Virus record (IMG/VR): IMGVR_UViG_3300037264_004101
Location: 1 to 55,265 of that record
Reading direction: 5' to 3' (one strand)
DNA from: a virus
Length of the DNA: 55,265 nt
Part shown: piece after piece, positions 21,165-29,370 of the stretch
Layout of the letters: each line of letters begins with the position of its first letter
Position numbering within the stretch: position 1 is the stretch's first letter
Made by a program: the position numbers and the translations under genes
The notes under the pieces: model-generated
What the model was told of the DNA's origin: nothing
Database searches by the model: none
What the model saw: only the letters and a program-made list of their open reading frames with translations

Positions 21165-21610
21165 GCCGGCCCCCGTTTCACACTGTACTTCTGAAAGATG
21201 CGTGCACGGCGCTGCTCCTCTGTCTCTGAAGGCTCGTCGCGGCGCTGTTGCATCAGGGAGCGAAGGTCGCGGGGGTCTCCCGGACGTGCGGCGACCGGCG
21301 TCGGTATGGTGAACCGGCCACCCTGGATGCTCTCGCGAGCGATGCGTGCCAGCAGTGCCGACCTGCGCTTGTCCTCGAAGGTGCGGCCTTCGACAGGGAG
21401 CATCTTGGCTTCATCACCGGGGTTCGGGACGCTCTGACCTGCTTCCTGAAAAACCTTCTCGGTGTGAACGGTATTGCAGGCGGTGCAGCGCCAAAGCCCG
21501 TCGTAGCCTCTGATGGCGGGGTCGGCGAGGTGGTGAAGACCTCGCAAGCACAGCTTTCCCGGTTCTGGACCTTTGCACGGTTCGAGCTGCTGTTCGTTAA
21601 CGAGAGGCAT
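21161..21610 (-). CDS. Zinc-binding hypothetical protein
   Basis: It starts at ATG 21610 with AAAGGGA upstream; an ATG at 21634 lies before that site. The product has 149 residues, with Cys near the N-terminus (EPCKG, LCLRG) and CTAC near residue 45, a possible zinc fold. The C-terminal half is basic (RRDEPSETEEQRRARIFQKY). It may bind nucleic acid. No family was recognised. Confidence 0.6.
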   Translation of the reverse strand: MPLVNEQQLEPCKGPEPGKLCLRGLHHLADPAIRGYDGLWRCTACNTVHTEKVFQEAGQSVPNPGDEAKMLPVEGRTFEDKRRSALLARIARESIQGGRFTIPTPVAARPGDPRDLRSLMQQRRDEPSETEEQRRARIFQKYSVKRGPA

Positions 21611-21704
21611 GACTGTCCCTTTCTTCGAGCCCATGAACCAGTCGATACACCTGCCAGCGAACCAGCAGACTCCAATACAGTTTCTTCAGCCAGTGCACAA
21701 GCAT
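21597..21704 (-). CDS. Possible 35-aa basic amphipathic peptide
   Basis: An ATG at 21704 overlaps the primase-helicase stop as TGATG, and the frame fills an otherwise empty 90-bp gap. The peptide (MLVHWLKKLYWSLLVRW...) is rich in Trp, Leu, Lys and Arg and could associate with membranes. It overlaps the next gene by 14 bp. Support is limited to spacing and coupling. Confidence 0.4.
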   Translation of the reverse strand: MLVHWLKKLYWSLLVRWQVYRLVHGLEERDSHASR

Positions 21705-24283
21705 CAAAAAGGCTCCTCGACGGAGTTGAGGGCAGGGATGCTGGCCAGGTCGTCGGTGACGTTGCCGCCGTCTTCGTCTTCTCCCGGTTCCCTCGGTGCC
21801 TGTTCGTCTCCCCATAGGCCTCGCAGAAGGGTGTGGCGGTCACCGATGCCGTGCAAGTCAGCCCACGCAAACAACGTTTCAGTCATGATGTCACGATATC
21901 GAATGTGCGAACCACGCCATCTGAGCTGGACACGTTTTTCCTCAGAGACAGCCCGCAACGCCTTGCCGATTTTTGCCGTCTCGGGCTCGATTCGTGTGTC
22001 GGGATGGTAGAGCTTCCAGCCGTCGACGATGGCTTGCTCGTTGATCAAAAGTCGTCCCTTGCCTACGCGCACAAGACCGTCGTTGCGGTTGCTGTAAACT
22101 TTGGGGTTCAGGAGAAAGCGCACAAGCCACTCGCAAACCTTGCTGGACCAGTCACTAGATATGGTGAGCAGCCGGTGCATGGAACTCACATCGCCTTCGA
22201 CCCAGAAGCGCCGAGTCTGCTTTACCTCCCTGTTCTGCGAGAGCCAGAGCATATGCTGAGCGATCCCCCTAGAGCGCCAATAGTTCTTGGTGTCGGTGGG
22301 AATATCGTTCAACAGGTCGGTCGAGTCTTTTGTGACTCTGATGTAGAGAAAGCGCTGCGCCATGGCTTCGAGGTCTTGATTGGTGAGGCTCGAGCGGCTG
22401 GCGAGAAGGAGGTCGTTGTTGGCAGCAATGACCATCCGCACGGCGCCTCGCATGGCTGCAGGGGGAAGGTATTTGCGAGTCACGGTACGTTCGAGTGTGG
22501 ACAGCATGCTGCGCAGCTCGCCGGAGACGTCCGTTTTCCATGAGGTGGGGGTTCCCAGGTCTTCATCGGCGAGGACCAACGGGCAGCGCAGAAGCTCCTC
22601 GTTGAAATTGCTGGTCACTGCATCGAACTTGCCGGGTGTCTCGCTCCAGAGGTGTGCTAGACCTTGGCCGAACAAGGTCTTCCCCGCGCCGGTGTGACCG
22701 GAGAGGTACAAGGCGCAGAGCAGCTTGTTGAGATCGGGTGCGCACGCCATCCAGTCGCAGACCTTCTCGAACGCGCGGCCGCAGAACACGCGCAGCCAAG
22801 CTTCGATGTGGGGATCGTAGACAGGAAGAATGTCGGGGCGATGCGGCCTGGCGGCCTCGTAGACAATGCGGGATTTTTCGTCGAAGTGGGTGAAGTCGAG
22901 GGTGAGGTCGAGAACAGTAGAGCTGCTGACGGTGCCGTAATCCTCGGCCAGTTCTTGCAGCGGTCGACGTCGGCAGCCTTTGGGCGAGAGTTCGTTGAGC
23001 CGCACCGGCGCGCGAGCCAGCAACTCGACGGCAGCCGTGCGTCCCTGCGAAGGACCGTACGGTCCTTTGTAGTTGCCGGATTCGTGCAGCAGGTAATAGG
23101 AGGCTTCTCCGGCTTGAAGAATCCAGCGCTTGTTGAGCGCCTGCTCCGCTTCGGCGGGTTCGTGGGAAATACCTGCCACGACGGCGATTCGACAAAGGTC
23201 TTCGTTCGTGTAAGGAATCTGGTTTCGATTCTCGAGCTGATACTCGAGCGCTTGTTCGGCTTGTTCCGCGTCTTTCTCGGCCGCGTATTGCTGCTCGCTC
23301 ACGTTGATTTTGCCCGCAGCGCCTTCCCAAGCCGTAACGACTTCTTCGATTGTGGGCGGGTCTTCGGGGTGTACCGCGGTCATGGCCGCAATCGAGGGGG
23401 TGAAGAGGATGCGAATAGCTTCGGTGCTGAGCTTCTTCTTTAGAAACCGCCACGCCATGAACAAGGTGAGATCGAGAATGGTTTGATGGCGATGACCTTT
23501 GTCGGCAAAAGGTTCGCCGGCGAGCAGCAGTTGAAGGATCGGTTTCAGGTGTGTGCCGGAAGGCGTGACTTCGTTCTTGTCGATGGTCCTCAGGCCTCGA
23601 CGGAGGTCGAACAGCTCTTTCGACAAACGGGCAGAGTCGACAGCCGCCTCGGGGAAAACGGCTGCCGACCCTGCTTCCAAGAGAGAGAAGCCGACGAGCT
23701 GTTGCGCGTCAAGCCAAAGTCCTTCGTTATGAAAACTGAACGCCTTCGTCAAGTCGAAAGTGCTCGGAAGATAGAACAGCCGAGAGATGTCTCTGGTTTG
23801 CTTGTCGACAAGGCTTTGACACAAGCTGTTCAACGCCTCCCACGCGAACTTGTGCAGCTTCTTCGGTATGGGTTCCTGCAGCGGCAGCACGACACGGACA
23901 CGTGAGCGCTTGTCGGGGTCCTCGTGGGCGGCGATGGCCCCGTGTTTGTGGGTTGTGGCCAGGATCCATTCCCACCGAGCCAGCTTCTTGCAGATGTCGG
24001 CGACCTGCTGTTCGGTGCAATCCTCGATGTCGAGGCCCATGGCATGTGCGGCAATGACGTGTTTGTTGGCCCGTGGGAGCCCGGCCGGCATTTCGCCAAG
24101 CATCACGCAAGGGCCAGTCTTGCGTTGAGTCAGCATGGCGATATGGTCTGAATCTTCGGGACCTCCTCGCAGTTCGTGCTTCGTGAGCACTTCCCTCCAT
24201 TCTGCCCACGGTGCAGATATCGGCTTGGCTTGCCTATCGAAGGGGCTGGTGAAGAACGTGAAGGTTAGGTCCCTTGTTGCCAT
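21704..24283 (-). CDS. Primase-helicase (AEP-like N-terminus, SF3-type ATPase)
   Basis: The 859-residue product starts at ATG 24283. The N-terminal third has features of archaeo-eukaryotic type primases (GLDIED at 83-88, RVRVVLPL, SRLFYLPS near 167-174). The C-terminal part is a D5/SF3-type helicase: Walker A GHTGAGKT (529-536), Walker B LVLADED (569-575) and sensor MVIAANND (617-624). Such fused proteins open the origin, prime and unwind. It is the second gene after the divergent control region and is the likely replication initiator. Confidence 0.85.
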   Translation of the reverse strand: MATRDLTFTFFTSPFDRQAKPISAPWAEWREVLTKHELRGGPEDSDHIAMLTQRKTGPCVMLGEMPAGLPRANKHVIAAHAMGLDIEDCTEQQVADICKKLARWEWILATTHKHGAIAAHEDPDKRSRVRVVLPLQEPIPKKLHKFAWEALNSLCQSLVDKQTRDISRLFYLPSTFDLTKAFSFHNEGLWLDAQQLVGFSLLEAGSAAVFPEAAVDSARLSKELFDLRRGLRTIDKNEVTPSGTHLKPILQLLLAGEPFADKGHRHQTILDLTLFMAWRFLKKKLSTEAIRILFTPSIAAMTAVHPEDPPTIEEVVTAWEGAAGKINVSEQQYAAEKDAEQAEQALEYQLENRNQIPYTNEDLCRIAVVAGISHEPAEAEQALNKRWILQAGEASYYLLHESGNYKGPYGPSQGRTAAVELLARAPVRLNELSPKGCRRRPLQELAEDYGTVSSSTVLDLTLDFTHFDEKSRIVYEAARPHRPDILPVYDPHIEAWLRVFCGRAFEKVCDWMACAPDLNKLLCALYLSGHTGAGKTLFGQGLAHLWSETPGKFDAVTSNFNEELLRCPLVLADEDLGTPTSWKTDVSGELRSMLSTLERTVTRKYLPPAAMRGAVRMVIAANNDLLLASRSSLTNQDLEAMAQRFLYIRVTKDSTDLLNDIPTDTKNYWRSRGIAQHMLWLSQNREVKQTRRFWVEGDVSSMHRLLTISSDWSSKVCEWLVRFLLNPKVYSNRNDGLVRVGKGRLLINEQAIVDGWKLYHPDTRIEPETAKIGKALRAVSEEKRVQLRWRGSHIRYRDIMTETLFAWADLHGIGDRHTLLRGLWGDEQAPREPGEDEDGGNVTDDLASIPALNSVEEPF

Positions 24284-24314
24284 GAAAACCCCCGAGCGAG
24301 GCTGGGTTGTAGGT

Positions 24315-24782
24315 TTAACTCACCTGCAAGGCAATGCCGTCGTAGCAAGACGCTTTAGCGTTTGCCAGCGTAAGAACATATTCATCATAGAGCATGCAGA
24401 GCTTTGCGAAGACGGCAACATAAGCTGCCCTCGGTTCGATATCCTCCGCTGCAGGATTGAGACCGTCATCTAACCATTGCCCTAACAGCTTAAGCGCTTG
24501 CTGCGGGCTTTGACACTCCATGGCTTCTGCTAGTAGCCATAGAAGCGGCTTGTAGCTATCCGATATCCAGCGCTTTACGGTGCTGCGCCCATAGGCTTTA
24601 GGCCAGCCTCCTTTGCGGTGCCGGTAGTGCTCGGCCACGTGGGGAGGGACCTTAGGTAAGAAGTCTGCTAACAGTTGAACAGCTTTCTCGACCGAGTTAT
24701 TGGTGTATCCGCCTCGTTGGGTCAGCGCCGCCGGTATCCAACGCAGGCCGTGTGCCTCGTTCCAGGTCGTGTAAACGAACAT
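24315..24782 (-). CDS. First gene of the leftward replication operon, unknown
   Basis: The 155-residue product starts at ATG 24782 with GAGGAG upstream and a leader of about 35 nt from the promoter at 24817-24845. The C-terminal half is helical and the N-terminal half resembles a small DNA-binding fold (GGWPKAYGRSTVKRWISDSY). This could be a helix-turn-helix, which would suit an operon-leading regulator or origin protein. No family was recognised. Confidence 0.6.
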   Translation of the reverse strand: MFVYTTWNEAHGLRWIPAALTQRGGYTNNSVEKAVQLLADFLPKVPPHVAEHYRHRKGGWPKAYGRSTVKRWISDSYKPLLWLLAEAMECQSPQQALKLLGQWLDDGLNPAAEDIEPRAAYVAVFAKLCMLYDEYVLTLANAKASCYDGIALQVS

Positions 24783-24816
24783 GACTGCTCCTCAGCGGCG
24801 GTGCGGCGCGGCCGGA

Positions 24817-24845
24817 ACCTAACAGGATCCTCAAGAGAGAGTCAA
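24817..24845 (-). promoter_or_regulatory. Promoter of the replication operon
   Basis: On the minus strand, TTGACT (24845-24840), a 17-bp spacer and TTAGGT (24822-24817). The -35 equals that of P1, P2 and the rightward promoter; the -10 is weak. It stands 35 bp before ATG 24782. Confidence 0.5.
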
Positions 24846-24892
24846 CGACGGAGAGTCCGAAACGCCTCGAGCCCCCCTCCGCGAAGACCTCA

Positions 24893-24925
24893 TAAAAAAA
24901 TCTGAGGCCGGTCCTTGCACCGGCC
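24893..24925 (-). terminator. Rho-independent terminator upstream of the replication promoter
   Basis: Read leftward, GGCCGGT-GCAAGG-ACCGGCC (24925-24906) is followed by TCAGATTTTTTT (24905-24894). It would stop transcripts entering from the right, insulating the replication operon, and is placed between the two divergent transcription units. Confidence 0.7.
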
Positions 24926-25412
24926 CCGATGCGAACGCGGGTGACGAGACCTGAGCAGGTGCTCCCGGGTGGGGGGCTTAATGGTACGTGGATGGAAAAA
25001 ACAGACCTCTGAAAAAAGTAGAGAAACGTGAAAGCTCGCTCTGAGCTGTTACGTCGACGTTAAATCAGTGGGATGGCTGCAGGTGAAAAAAAAGCGTCAC
25101 AGGCGTGGCATCTACGTCCTAAGTACTCTTTACAAGGTAGAATGAAAAAAAATAATTGGAGGTAGCTCGGGGTCAAAACGAGGTTTGAGGCGAGATCAGT
25201 GAAACATAAAAATCGCCTACGTATAAGAGGTCAGACTCTAAAACCTGTTACGCCGACATCATTTTTGTTTTTCTCTTTTCGTTTCAAGCCAGTCCCGTGA
25301 TGAAAACGTAACAAAAAGCGTAACACCCCGTCACCGTGTTTGGTTACAGCTCCTCTTAATTTCCATCTAATCAGGCAGTTATCACAAAGTGTCGGGTGGT
25401 TGAAAAAAGTAG
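24926..25412. other. Divergent control region / possible origin
   Basis: This non-coding stretch is more AT-rich than its surroundings, with several A-runs (for example 25087-25094 and 25143-25151). The hexamer GTTACG or its complement CGTAAC occurs at 25048-25053, 25247-25252, 25307-25312 and 25319-25324, two in each orientation; the last two are 12 bp apart. Such repeated short motifs beside a primase-helicase gene are reminiscent of iterons. No gene was seen here. Confidence 0.4.
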
Positions 25413-25442
25413 TTGACTCCGAGGCACGAGAGCCGGTATGTA
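25413..25442 (+). promoter_or_regulatory. Rightward promoter, near-leaderless
   Basis: TTGACT (25413-25418), an 18-bp spacer and TATGTA (25437-25442). The expected start of transcription falls at about 25449, the first base of the next gene's ATG. No ribosome site is present between. Confidence 0.55.
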
Positions 25443-25448
25443 CTCGCC

Positions 25449-26087
25449 ATGCCCGCTGGCACTCACAGCAAGCACTCGGTCGCCGAGGTCGATATCGCTA
25501 GCATTGGTCTAGACCCCCATAACCTGCGCGAGCACGGCAAGCGTAGCGTGGATGAGCTGGCGAACTCTCTCGGTCAGTTCGGAGCCGCGCGCTCGGTCGT
25601 GGTCGACAAGCATGGCATCGTCCGCGCCGGCAACGGAACTCTCGAAGCTGCTCGGAATGCAGGCATAACCAAAGCCCTAGTCGTCGAGACCGACGGCAGG
25701 CAACTCGTGGTCGTGAAGCGACGGGACTGGAGCGACGAGGAGGCGATTTCTTACGCGATAGCCGATAATCGCATAGGCGAATTATCCAAATTCAACTACG
25801 AAGCCTTGGGCGAAACGCTTAGCAAACTACGCGCAAACGAAATTCCGATAGTAGGCTTTGACGCAGGCGAATTGGATATGCTGCTATCGGCGCAGTGGAA
25901 ACCCGATGAGCAAATTGCGGTTGAGAGCTACTTCCGCGAGCCAGCGGCAGCGGCGCAAGAGCTTTCAATCCAGGTGCTTGAGGAGCACGCGGAAGAAATC
26001 GGCAAAGCGCTGCAGCTTGAAATGCTCGCCGGCGCGGCTTCGGAATCCGAAGCTTTGGTGCGTATCGTTCGGCGAGCCCGTGTGTGA
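25449..26087 (+). CDS. ParB/Srx-like domain protein (phage type)
   Basis: The 212-residue product starts at ATG 25449; no Shine-Dalgarno precedes it and the promoter places the RNA 5' end at the ATG. It has the ParB-like nuclease core IASIGLDPHNLREHGKRSVDEL, the GNGTLEAARNAG turn (residues 60-71) and DEEAISYAIADNRIGEL. Phage proteins of this type often accompany DNA methylases or other DNA modifiers. As first gene of the 7-deazaguanine operon it may help target or tolerate modified DNA. The exact role is unknown. Confidence 0.75.
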   Translation: MPAGTHSKHSVAEVDIASIGLDPHNLREHGKRSVDELANSLGQFGAARSVVVDKHGIVRAGNGTLEAARNAGITKALVVETDGRQLVVVKRRDWSDEEAISYAIADNRIGELSKFNYEALGETLSKLRANEIPIVGFDAGELDMLLSAQWKPDEQIAVESYFREPAAAAQELSIQVLEEHAEEIGKALQLEMLAGAASESEALVRIVRRARV

Positions 26088-26096
26088 TTTCGCCCT

Positions 26097-26116
26097 CGGT
26101 TCGGTTCGGTTCGGTT
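26097..26116 (+). repeat. (CGGTT)x4 microsatellite
   Basis: Four exact CGGTT units lie between the ParB-like stop and the dpdA-like start. The number of units could vary by slippage and change spacing upstream of the next gene. Confidence 0.85.
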
Positions 26117-26135
26117 AGTATTCTTCCATGACCAT

Positions 26136-27062
26136 ATGGATACGCTAGAAAATCCAGCTGATAAAGCGCACCTGCCGGCGCTTTTAGTTAGCTATGTATA
26201 CTTGGAAGAGTTTCTTAGAAAACGTAGCACATACCACTATCGCGATTGGGTCTTGGACTCGGGCGCGTTCTCCGTATTTACTAGCGGAGCGACTATCCGT
26301 GTAGAAGATTACACCGATAAGTGCCTTGAGCTTCTTGCTGGCCACGACCCGCCTACTGAGATATTTGCGCTCGACGTGATAGGCGATTGGAAGGCCAGTC
26401 TGGCTAATACCGAATTTATGTGGAAAGCAGGGGTGCCGGCTATACCTGCCTATCACCTCGGTGAACCTGAGCATGCGTTGCTTGCTATTGCAAAAGACTA
26501 CCCGAAGATCGCTATCGGAGGCATCGCACAGCTACGAGGCAAGGCGAAGTCCGACGTCGCCGCTCAATGCATCTCAAGGGTCTGGCCGAAAAAGGTACAC
26601 GGTTTCGGTATCGGACAAGAAAAACTGATGCTGAAATTTCCGTGGCATTCGGTGGACGCCACGAGCTGGGAGCTCGGCCCCGCTAGATTCGGAAACTGGC
26701 ACACCTATGGCCAGATGAGCGTTCGCGGTAGTAAGCAAGACCTTCGTTGCGAGATAGCGTGGTATCTTGATCTGGAGAAGAAGGCTCGTGCGAAGTGGAG
26801 AAAAGAGATGGTTGAGCTTGAAGCGCTCGAGCCTTCTCCGACCGTGAGGCGGGCGGTGTCCGGTTACGGTGATGGCAAGCACGGGAGTCGCCTCCTGTCG
26901 CTTGTCGATTCTGATACCGCCAGGCTCGAACCTTCGCCTACCGTGAGGCTCGCCACAAACTCAAACGATCGCGCGGACAGGGTTCTGACGATGGCTCCAA
27001 CCGTCAGGCTTGTGGCACAGGGTCACGCAAGCTCACGCCAGAAGGTGTCTGAGGAGTTATGA
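26136..27062 (+). CDS. dpdA: DpdA-like transglycosylase (7-deazaguanine insertion into DNA)
   Basis: The 308-residue product is a tRNA-guanine-transglycosylase-like barrel: WVLDSGAFSVF near residue 42, IFALDVIGDWKASL near 83, AIPAYHLGEP, KIAIGGIAQLRGK, VHGFGIG and PWHSVDATSWE. In phages such proteins exchange guanine in DNA for preQ0-type bases. The following genes make exactly that precursor. The start ATG 26136 lacks a clear ribosome site. The last 80 residues add a tail with three related motifs (LEPSPTVRRA, LEPSPTVRLA, MAPTVRLVA) not needed for the barrel. Confidence 0.85.
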   Translation: MDTLENPADKAHLPALLVSYVYLEEFLRKRSTYHYRDWVLDSGAFSVFTSGATIRVEDYTDKCLELLAGHDPPTEIFALDVIGDWKASLANTEFMWKAGVPAIPAYHLGEPEHALLAIAKDYPKIAIGGIAQLRGKAKSDVAAQCISRVWPKKVHGFGIGQEKLMLKFPWHSVDATSWELGPARFGNWHTYGQMSVRGSKQDLRCEIAWYLDLEKKARAKWRKEMVELEALEPSPTVRRAVSGYGDGKHGSRLLSLVDSDTARLEPSPTVRLATNSNDRADRVLTMAPTVRLVAQGHASSRQKVSEEL

Positions 27063-27724
27063 AGAAGCGTTCGGTCATCATCCTCTCGGGGGGCATCGAC
27101 TCGGCGGTGCTGCTGCATACCCTTTTCGCTGAGGGTCAAGACGTTACCGCCCTGACTTTCTCCTACAACCAGAGGCATCGCAAGGAGGTCGAGTATGCTC
27201 GACGCACGGCTGAGCGCTTGAAGGTGTCTTGGTTGTGTATAGATGCCGAAAAGGTATTCGCAGCTTTGCGAGGCGATAGCGCTCTGATGAACGAGAAGCT
27301 GCAGGTCCCTCATGGTCACTTTGCAGCCGAGCCCATGAAGGGCACCGTGGTGCCGAACCGCAACATGATCTTCCTGGCCATCGCCATCGGTCACGCTGTT
27401 TCGGAGAAGCGCAGCGTGGTCTATTATGGCGCGCACGCAGGCGATCACACCATCTATCCTGACTGTCGGCCAGAGTTCGTGGAAACCATGCAACGAGCGG
27501 CGAAGCTGTGTGATTGGCAAAAGATTGAACTGTGCGCGCCCTTCCTGCACTGGTCGAAGGGAAAGGTTGTCGCCGAGGGCAGTAAGCTCGGGGTCAACTT
27601 CTTGGAGACGTGGACCTGCTACGAGGGAGGACAGATTCATTGCGGCCAGTGCGGCTCATGCAACGAGCGCAAGGAAGCCTTTCGCGCCGCAGGTGTTGCG
27701 GACCCTACAGCTTACCAGCTCTGA
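27059..27724 (+). CDS. queC: 7-cyano-7-deazaguanine synthase QueC
   Basis: QueC converts 7-carboxy-7-deazaguanine to preQ0 with ATP and ammonia. The PP-loop LSGGIDS is at residues 9-15 and the C-terminal zinc site is C..CGQCGSC. The length of 221 is normal. The start overlaps the dpdA-like stop as ATGA. It is third in the modification operon. Confidence 0.95.
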   Translation: MKKRSVIILSGGIDSAVLLHTLFAEGQDVTALTFSYNQRHRKEVEYARRTAERLKVSWLCIDAEKVFAALRGDSALMNEKLQVPHGHFAAEPMKGTVVPNRNMIFLAIAIGHAVSEKRSVVYYGAHAGDHTIYPDCRPEFVETMQRAAKLCDWQKIELCAPFLHWSKGKVVAEGSKLGVNFLETWTCYEGGQIHCGQCGSCNERKEAFRAAGVADPTAYQL

Positions 27725-27743
27725 CCTTCGAGGTAACTTCGAG

Positions 27744-28175
27744 ATGATCGTCACCGCTACTCGACGTGTGCAGTTCTGCGCCGGCCATCGCGTGCATGAG
27801 CACGAGTCGAAGTGCCGGAACCTTCACGGTCACAACTATGTCGCTTATTTCACGGCTCAAGGCGAACAGCGACCCCTTGACCCTCTTGGACGTGTGCTCG
27901 AATTCTCGGTGCTCAAGCAAAGACTCGGCGGCTGGATTGAGGAGCATTGGGACCACGGCTTCATCGTCAAGCGCGACGACCAGGAGGCGGTGGCGGCGCT
28001 AGCGCTCATTCCTGAGCAGAAACTCTACGTGCTCGAGGGCAACCCCACGGCCGAGAACATGGCCAAGCACCTTCTCGAAGTCGTTGCACCGACTGTTCTC
28101 GATGGCACCGACGTTCGCGTGGTCAAGGTGCGCCTCGAGGAGACCGAGAATTGCTCGGCCGAGGTGGAATGGTGA
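27744..28175 (+). CDS. queD: 6-carboxytetrahydropterin synthase QueD
   Basis: QueD turns dihydroneopterin triphosphate into 6-carboxytetrahydropterin. The product has 143 residues, with the zinc and active-site pattern CAGHRVH and SKCRNLHGHNY (Cys and HxH), and GNPTAENMAKHL and EETENCSAEV near the end. The start is ATG 27744 with GAGG upstream. It is slightly longer than bacterial QueD. Confidence 0.93.
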   Translation: MIVTATRRVQFCAGHRVHEHESKCRNLHGHNYVAYFTAQGEQRPLDPLGRVLEFSVLKQRLGGWIEEHWDHGFIVKRDDQEAVAALALIPEQKLYVLEGNPTAENMAKHLLEVVAPTVLDGTDVRVVKVRLEETENCSAEVEW

Positions 28176-28798
28176 AGCAATATGTCGTGAACGAAGTCTT
28201 CTTTAGCCTTCAGGGCGAAGGTACACGCGCCGGCACCGCAAACGTGTTCGTGCGCTTCAGCGCCTGCAACATGCGCTGCAGCATGGAGCCGGCAGAAGAC
28301 TCACCTGGAGGCTTCGACTGCGACACCGAGTTCGTCTCCGGTCACAAGGTCACTGCTGAGGAGCTGCTGGATTGGATGGGAGACGAATGGGAGAGCGAGG
28401 ACGGAGGCGCCCCAAAGGCCTGCGTGCTGACCGGAGGCGAGCCAGGCCTACAGCTCGACACCGAGTTGCTTACCGCCTTGAAGACGGTCGGCTGGTATGT
28501 GGCCATCGAAACGAACGGCAGCATCTTGCTCCCGACCGGGCTCGATTGGATCACCGTATCGCCCAAAGTCGCGGAGCATGCGATTAGGCAGCGCACCGCC
28601 AGCGAGGTCAAATACGTGCGCGGACATGGACAAGCGATCCCACGCACGTGCGTTGAAGCACCGATGAAGCTTCTGTCCCCCGCCTTCGGGGGCATGGACG
28701 TTGATCCGAGTGCTCTTGCGTGGTGCATACGTCTTGTGAAAGAACATCCCGAATGGAGACTGTCGCTGCAGATGCACAAGGTCTGGCAGGTTCGCTAA
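28169..28798 (+). CDS. queE: 7-carboxy-7-deazaguanine synthase QueE (radical SAM)
   Basis: QueE rearranges 6-carboxytetrahydropterin to 7-carboxy-7-deazaguanine. The start is ATG 28169, overlapping the queD end, with GAGGTG upstream. FFSLQGEG and TGGEPGLQ are typical. The cluster Cys are Cys33-x3-Cys37-x13-Cys51 (CDTEF), so the second gap is about 11 residues longer than in the common CX3CX2C form, as in some QueE variants. The product is 209 residues long. Confidence 0.93.
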   Translation: MVKQYVVNEVFFSLQGEGTRAGTANVFVRFSACNMRCSMEPAEDSPGGFDCDTEFVSGHKVTAEELLDWMGDEWESEDGGAPKACVLTGGEPGLQLDTELLTALKTVGWYVAIETNGSILLPTGLDWITVSPKVAEHAIRQRTASEVKYVRGHGQAIPRTCVEAPMKLLSPAFGGMDVDPSALAWCIRLVKEHPEWRLSLQMHKVWQVR

Positions 28799-29361
28799 AG
28801 CTCGTGGCCACCTCCCCCCTCGACGGGGCAGGAGCCGTCCGTGATCTGCTGCACCTCATTGGGGAGGACCCCGACCGAGACGGCCTGAAGGACACTCCTC
28901 GGCGCGTGGTGAAGGCGCTGAAGGAGATGACGGCAGGGTACGAGGAAGACCCAGCGCAGATCCTCTCGACCACCTTCGATGTGCTCCACGATGAAATGAT
29001 CATTCTTCGGGGCGTGCGTTTCCAGTCATTGTGTGAGCATCACCTGCTGCCCTTCGTAGGCGTTGCGCACGTCGGCTACATTCCCACGAAGCGCGTTGTA
29101 GGGCTCTCCAAGCTGGCGCGCTTGGTGGCATGCTACGCGCGCCGGCTGCAGGTGCAAGAGCGCCTGACGGACCAGGTTGCGCAAGCCATCATGCAGCACC
29201 TGCGGCCACAGGGCGCAGCCGTCGTGGTGGACTCGGCTCACCTGTGCATGGCTCACCGAGGCGTTCGACAGCCTGACGCGCGCATGGTGACGTCCTGTAT
29301 GCTTGGTGTCTTTCGGGAGAGTCCCGAAGCGCGTGCTGAGTTCCTGCGCTTAATCGAGTAG
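28753..29361 (+). CDS. folE: GTP cyclohydrolase I
   Basis: This enzyme makes dihydroneopterin triphosphate from GTP, the first step of the preQ0 route. It shows IGEDPDRDGLKDTPRRV, the zinc ligands LCEHHLLPF and HLCMAHRGVRQPDA, and GLSKLARLV. The start is uncertain: ATG 28753 overlaps queE by 46 bp, whereas GTG 28804 would follow the queE stop but removes some N-terminal residues. It closes the modification operon. Confidence 0.92.
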   Translation: METVAADAQGLAGSLKLVATSPLDGAGAVRDLLHLIGEDPDRDGLKDTPRRVVKALKEMTAGYEEDPAQILSTTFDVLHDEMIILRGVRFQSLCEHHLLPFVGVAHVGYIPTKRVVGLSKLARLVACYARRLQVQERLTDQVAQAIMQHLRPQGAAVVVDSAHLCMAHRGVRQPDARMVTSCMLGVFRESPEARAEFLRLIE

Positions 29362-29370
29362 AGTGAAATT

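Noticed and set aside
24855-24925. CGAAAC near the terminator as part of a hammerhead
   Set aside because: No CUGAUGA or closed stem I is nearby. The hairpin with T-tract is a normal terminator.
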